Assembly: GCF_900537995.1 (NCBI RefSeq)
Contig: NZ_LR027880.1
Coordinates: 3,947,501-4,011,500, forward strand
DNA: 64,000 nucleotides
From: Roseburia intestinalis L1-82
Lineage (GTDB): Bacteria; Bacillota; Clostridia; Lachnospirales; Lachnospiraceae
Reading direction: 5' to 3'
Shown: positions 60,128 to 64,000 of the stretch, piece by piece
Layout of the letters: every line of letters starts with the position of its first letter
Numbering within the stretch: position 1 is the first letter of the stretch
Program-made: the position numbers and the translations under genes
Notes under the pieces: generated by a model
The model's database searches: none
Told to the model about the DNA's origin: nothing
The model's input: the letters and a program-made list of their open reading frames with translations, nothing else

Positions 60128-61349
60128 GGAAACGCTGATTAATTAGCTTTGTTTTCAGCATTATCCCAGTTTGTCAAGTTTTTATAAAAACCAAGAGGAT
60201 TTTTTCCTCATATACCTGTTATATCCTCTTGCTATTTATCCTTTTTTGAGGATATTTCCCCAAAATGGACACAGTTATACTGTGCACCCAACAAAGTCTT
60301 TTGTTCTGCCAGCTCTGCTACACATTAACAGATTTGCACTGGCAAACAACATATGGAATCGATGCATGTTTTTTGCGATTCCACGATATACAACTTTTGA
60401 GTATCCCATCTGTTTCTTTACAATGAGAAATGGATGCTCGACTTTACAGCGAACTGCGGACTTTTCATGTTCCATTTTTTTGTCCCAGTTAAGACCTTTA
60501 AAATCATCTGCCATTTTGAGGCTGGAAGGACGCTTATTTATTCGGAATTCAATCCTTGATTTCTTCTCGTCATCCTTAATTGCGGGTTGATTAACAGCTC
60601 CAAGATAACCGGAGTCACCATATACAACCTCATCATCTTCTCTGATAAGATTTGCAGTTTCTGAAACATCATGCATATTTGCAGATGTACCGGTTATTGT
60701 ATGAACATACCCACTGCCTGCATCAACACCGGCATGTACCTTCATTCCGAAGTACCATTCATTGCCCTTCTTTGTCTGATGCATTTCAGGATCACGCTTG
60801 CCATTCTGGTTTTTAGTGGATTTAGGTGCTGCTATAAGGCTGGCGTCAACAATAGTGCCACCATGCATCATAAGGCCTGCTTTGTCGAGACGATTGTTGA
60901 CATCAGCAAAAATCTTCTCACCAAGTTTATTTGCTTCAAGCATATGTCTGAACTTAAGCAATGTAGTTGCATCCGGTACTTGTTGTTCATTGAAATCTAT
61001 ATGCATAAATGAACGCATGGCGTAACTGTCGTAGATAGAATCCTCGATTCCTTCATCGGACAGATTAAACCAAATCTGCATGAGATACATGCGAAGCATG
61101 GTTTCAATACCAATAGGTTTGCGACCGCGCTTGTTAGCGAAATAATATGGGCGAATCATTTCTACCCAATATGACCATGGGATGATTTCTTCCATGGCAT
61201 CAAGAAATTCCTCACGCTTGGTTTTCTTCTTGCGGTTGGAGTATTCCATGTCGGAAAATGTTAGTTGATTCATAGGTATACGACCTTTCAGTTGATACCT
61301 ATATTATATCAAAAATCACAAGGAGATGCATGAATTAATCAGCGTTTCC
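60128..61349 (-). mobile_element. IS5-family insertion sequence, complete
   Basis: A 1222-bp element with perfect 17-bp terminal inverted repeats (GGAAACGCTGATTAATT at 60128-60144 and its complement at 61333-61349). It is flanked by a 4-bp target duplication TTAG at 60124-60127 and 61350-61353. TTAG fits the YTAR target of the IS5 subgroup, and the length and one-gene content fit too. It lies between fliS and fliD. Intact ends and duplication point to a fairly recent insertion. Confidence 0.93.
60275..61273 (-). CDS. IS5-family transposase
   Basis: A 332-residue DDE transposase. It starts M-N-Q-L-T-F-S-D-M-E-Y (DUF772 type, then R-G-R-K-P-I-G-I-E-T-M-L-R-M-Y-L-M-Q), has the first Asp in T-I-V-D-A-S-L-I-A, and the D-S-G-Y block in V-V-Y-G-D-S-G-Y-L-G-A. 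The final E lies in R-C-K-V-E-H-P-F. The frame is undamaged, so the enzyme is probably active. Confidence 0.93.
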   Translation of the reverse strand: MNQLTFSDMEYSNRKKKTKREEFLDAMEEIIPWSYWVEMIRPYYFANKRGRKPIGIETMLRMYLMQIWFNLSDEGIEDSIYDSYAMRSFMHIDFNEQQVPDATTLLKFRHMLEANKLGEKIFADVNNRLDKAGLMMHGGTIVDASLIAAPKSTKNQNGKRDPEMHQTKKGNEWYFGMKVHAGVDAGSGYVHTITGTSANMHDVSETANLIREDDEVVYGDSGYLGAVNQPAIKDDEKKSRIEFRINKRPSSLKMADDFKGLNWDKKMEHEKSAVRCKVEHPFLIVKKQMGYSKVVYRGIAKNMHRFHMLFASANLLMCSRAGRTKDFVGCTV

Positions 61350-61374
61350 TTAGATATAATTTTCTTTATGTCAC

Positions 61375-61410
61375 AAATATCTGTCCCACATCTATGTGGG
61401 GCAGATATTT
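61375..61410 (-). terminator. 17-bp palindrome downstream of fliD
   Basis: AAATATCTGTCCCACAT (61375-61391) and ATGTGGGGCAGATATTT (61394-61410) pair at every position with one G-U. There is no U-tract after it on the minus strand. It lies 50 bases after the fliD stop and just before the IS, so it may be the fliD terminator or a 3'-end stabilising stem. Confidence 0.5.
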
Positions 61411-61459
61411 AAATTTTATCACTCTCTTTTTTATTTTACCACCATTTTCAGCAATTTTA

Positions 61460-64000
61460 TCAGCTTCCGAACAGGTTGGATAATGAAGATGTCTGGCTCT
61501 GTAATTTAGACAATGCTGTCTCCATTGCAGAGAACTTCTTGTAATATGCATCTTCCTGATCCTGCAGCTTCTGTTCCCACTTCTTGATCGTAGTGGTGTA
61601 ATCACTGTATTCGGATGCCATCTCTTTATCATTGTATACTTTATAAATACTGCTTAAAGTTGAAGATTTCATCTTCGTTCCAATTGCATCGTATAAATTG
61701 GTTGTAAGCTGCTGCATAAAGGAAACGACCGTATCCGGATCAGAGTTGATCATTGCCATCAGCTTATCTTCGTTTCCGGAAGTTGCTGTATCGTCCTCAT
61801 CACCGTCAATATGATATGCATTCTGCTGATTCTCCGGTGCATTCAAGAAACCCAGTGTCTTGATTCCAAAACTTGACAGATAATATTTCTTGCCATCAAT
61901 CGTAACCGGCTGACTCATGGCATTCGTCATCAGATTCATGACACTTTCCAGACTGTCATCACGACGGAGCAATGAAGATTTAATTTTCTCTTCCCACTTC
62001 TCAACTTCTGAATCAGACATTGCACTCTTTTCATCATCTGTCAAAGGCTCATATCCCTTTGCTGTATCCGCATTGTAAAGTGATGTCATTTCGTTGATCA
62101 GAGAATTGTACTGTGTCAGGAAACTCTTGATCTTATCGTAAATTGCCTGTGTATCGGTCGCAGTTGTGACGGTAATCGCATTGGTATCCCCATCTCCGGT
62201 TGCCTGCATTGCAGTAATGGAAAGTCCGTTGATAGAGTAGGTATTCAGTGAACTGGTGTATGTAATACCGTTTAATTTAATTTCAGAATCACAGCCATCA
62301 ATCTTCTTAGCACCTGAATTGGTATATTGAGAGCTCTGATCCATAATTTCTTTTGAATTCTGTACTTTCTTTACAAATGCAGTTAATGCTGTTGTATAGT
62401 CTGATGAAGTTGAATCCATTGCAGCCAGATCTGCAAGTACCGAATTATCATCCATCGTTTTCTGTGCTGTGGTCATGGTCGTCTGATTCTTTGTAATGAC
62501 CTCCGCATATTTGTTTGTCACCTTTGTAACATCACTTGCTTTACCTGTTTGATATGCCTGCTGAATGGAATCAATGATATTCTTTCTGGAATATTCATCA
62601 TCAGCAGCCAGTGAATCCTCTGCACTTTCATACACATTGACTTTCTCAATATTAGATGTCAATTTAGAAACAACCTCATCGGTAAGTGTATCCTTCTTAT
62701 CCTCTCTAATCTTACTGAGTACATCTGCGGAACGTTCGATACCTGTTGCTGCAGTTCCCTGTGTATATTTCATCTCTGTAATATCTTCTGTTGTACAATC
62801 TGACACAGCAACTGTTTTTCCACCACTGACTACATTTTTATCACTATCTACTTCCTTAAAAGTGGTTCCGTCTAATATATAATTTTTTCCATCTGTTCCT
62901 GCATATGTTCCGTTATCATTCGGTGTATACACAACTCCGTTTTTATCTGTATACTTATCCCCAATCTTATGCGATGTACCTGTAGCATTATAATATGCCA
63001 CATTTTCTTTGATACTGATCGTCTGTGTCGTGCCATCATCTGAGATATAAGAATATTTTGCATTTCCATCATCATCCTTATCACCGGTTGCTGTCCAGAC
63101 ATGACCATCTTTATCTGTATAAGTTCCGTCATCATTCGCTGTATAGGTAAGATTATCGCTTCCCTGATAAGTTACAACTTTCTGTATATACTGTTTGGTT
63201 CCATTATTATCATACGCGTAAATCGTATTACCATCTGCATCTTTACCTGCTTCTGTATATACATTCCCAGCCGCATCCATCACAGAATTCACTCTCTGGG
63301 TTGCACTCATGCCAAGTAAAGTTTTAAGTTTCTTCTGATCATCATCAGATAAACCACTGTTTTTTAACGCATCCATCATCTCTGTATATGCCGTTGCATA
63401 TCCATATGCAGATGAAAGATTCGCATTCTGCCCTGATGCTGTCTTATATGCTTTCTGCGCATCCTGATATTTCTGAATGGCCTTCACTACATTCTGCTCC
63501 AACTTAGTGTCATTTGCATCATAGTACTGTGTATAAGACTTGTATGTTGCATTCGTCGCATCTGAGCCAACAGCCAGTCCCATCTGATACAGTGCTCTTG
63601 CACCTTCTGTATTTCCACCGGTCAGAGTGAAATCATTATCTTTTCCGGTATCTTTAGAACTAATGAAGATACGATGATTTGTCTCATCAAAGTTTGCACT
63701 AACACCGGCATCTTTTAATGAAGCGATCACATCACCAACAGTCGATCCCTGTGTCACTGTAATCTCTTTTGTTGTACCATCACCCTTTGTCAGATTGATC
63801 TTTGCATCTCCACCTGTATAACCTAGTTCAGCAAGTGTTGTGGATGTCGTCGTCTTGCTTGAAAGCTGTGCTCCGGTCAGATAACCCGCCTGCGCAACTT
63901 TAAGAATATTTAGCTGTTGTGTTCCGGTCGGTGCATTATTTCCTGCCTTTACCGTTGCTTTGGTAGAATCGGAAACAGTTGTTGATTTTAAATTATATGC
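61460..64000 (-). CDS. fliD: Flagellar hook-associated protein 2 / filament cap (partial, 5' end off window)
   Basis: FliD caps the growing filament and guides flagellin folding. The frame is open from the stop at 61460 to the right edge (846 codons present) and continues beyond it. FliD features: the N-terminal-domain part with A-G-Y-L-T-G-A-Q-L and V-S-D-S-T-K; the C-terminal FliD_C part with I-K-S-F-L-T-Q-Y-N-S-L-I-N-E-M near residue 540 of the visible part and the helical end D-A-Y-Y-K-K-F-S-A-M-E. A D-G-x-Y/Y-T-x-N-D-rich insert (62870-63270) makes it much longer than typical FliD (450-500). Confidence 0.9.
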   Translation of the reverse strand, partial: AYNLKSTTVSDSTKATVKAGNNAPTGTQQLNILKVAQAGYLTGAQLSSKTTTSTTLAELGYTGGDAKINLTKGDGTTKEITVTQGSTVGDVIASLKDAGVSANFDETNHRIFISSKDTGKDNDFTLTGGNTEGARALYQMGLAVGSDATNATYKSYTQYYDANDTKLEQNVVKAIQKYQDAQKAYKTASGQNANLSSAYGYATAYTEMMDALKNSGLSDDDQKKLKTLLGMSATQRVNSVMDAAGNVYTEAGKDADGNTIYAYDNNGTKQYIQKVVTYQGSDNLTYTANDDGTYTDKDGHVWTATGDKDDDGNAKYSYISDDGTTQTISIKENVAYYNATGTSHKIGDKYTDKNGVVYTPNDNGTYAGTDGKNYILDGTTFKEVDSDKNVVSGGKTVAVSDCTTEDITEMKYTQGTAATGIERSADVLSKIREDKKDTLTDEVVSKLTSNIEKVNVYESAEDSLAADDEYSRKNIIDSIQQAYQTGKASDVTKVTNKYAEVITKNQTTMTTAQKTMDDNSVLADLAAMDSTSSDYTTALTAFVKKVQNSKEIMDQSSQYTNSGAKKIDGCDSEIKLNGITYTSSLNTYSINGLSITAMQATGDGDTNAITVTTATDTQAIYDKIKSFLTQYNSLINEMTSLYNADTAKGYEPLTDDEKSAMSDSEVEKWEEKIKSSLLRRDDSLESVMNLMTNAMSQPVTIDGKKYYLSSFGIKTLGFLNAPENQQNAYHIDGDEDDTATSGNEDKLMAMINSDPDTVVSFMQQLTTNLYDAIGTKMKSSTLSSIYKVYNDKEMASEYSDYTTTIKKWEQKLQDQEDAYYKKFSAMETALSKLQSQTSSLSNLFGS

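Noticed and set aside
62893..63151. FliD insert as CRISPR or tandem DNA repeat
   Set aside because: Only the protein pattern repeats; the DNA copies are not identical and no spacer structure exists. No CRISPR array, tRNA or rRNA was seen anywhere in the window.

Overview
The window looks like a chromosomal piece of a motile Firmicute of the family Lachnospiraceae, most like Roseburia/Agathobacter. The reasons are moderately low G+C, AGGAGG-type ribosome binding sites, compact 272-275 residue flagellins, sigma-28 promoters of the Gram-positive type and a rpmG-secE-nusG-rplK-rplA cluster. The genus is an inference; no rRNA is present.

Layout. (1) 1-2406, minus strand: rplA (cut by the left edge), rplK, nusG, secE and rpmG behind a sigma-A promoter. 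(2) 2458-3964: a divergent gene for a small FliD-like cap protein. (3) About 4.0-57.8 kb: a surface-glycan / flagellin-glycosylation island. It holds about 17 glycosyl- or glycerophospho-transferase-type proteins, five DegT/DnrJ-type aminotransferases including PseC, two WbqC proteins, methyltransferases, a formyltransferase and nucleotidyltransferases. It also carries two AAA-ATPase/PD-(D/E)XK proteins, one IS, and a divergent second flagellin at 16.8-17.7 kb. (4) 57.8-64.0 kb, minus strand: a small helical protein, main flagellin, a FliT/FlgN-like chaperone, fliS, an IS5-type element with a clean 4-bp target duplication, and fliD running off the right edge.

How the genes work together. A complete pseudaminic acid route can be assembled although its genes are spread over about 35 kb: PseB (52.4 kb), PseC, PseG and PseI (17.8-21.0 kb), PseF (36.5 kb), and a candidate PseH acetyltransferase that is the N-terminal half of a GNAT-GT2 fusion (48.0 kb). 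Beside pseB lies a PseA/WbuX-type amidotransferase with private HisH- and HisF-like subunits, which suggests an acetamidino-pseudaminic acid. A MAF-type transferase sits directly downstream of the flagellin. FdtA/FdtB supply a dTDP-3-amino-3,6-dideoxyhexose, probably methylated. A DegT-WbqC-formyltransferase module suggests an N-formylated amino sugar. A cytidylyltransferase-like/PLP-enzyme fusion plus a CDP-glycerol-glycerophosphotransferase-like protein suggest a phospho-linked amino-alcohol substituent.

Regulation. Sigma-28 promoters (TAAA-like, N15-16, GCCGATAT-like) are readable in front of the main flagellin, the divergent flagellin, the pseI-pseG-pseC operon, a 120-residue helical protein, and the 40.2 kb glycosyltransferase operon. 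Sugar synthesis therefore appears to be switched on with the late flagellar genes. Decay is also visible: a methyltransferase with one internal stop codon, an epimerase remnant, an unrecognised coding scrap at 47.8 kb, and mobile or repeat insertions.
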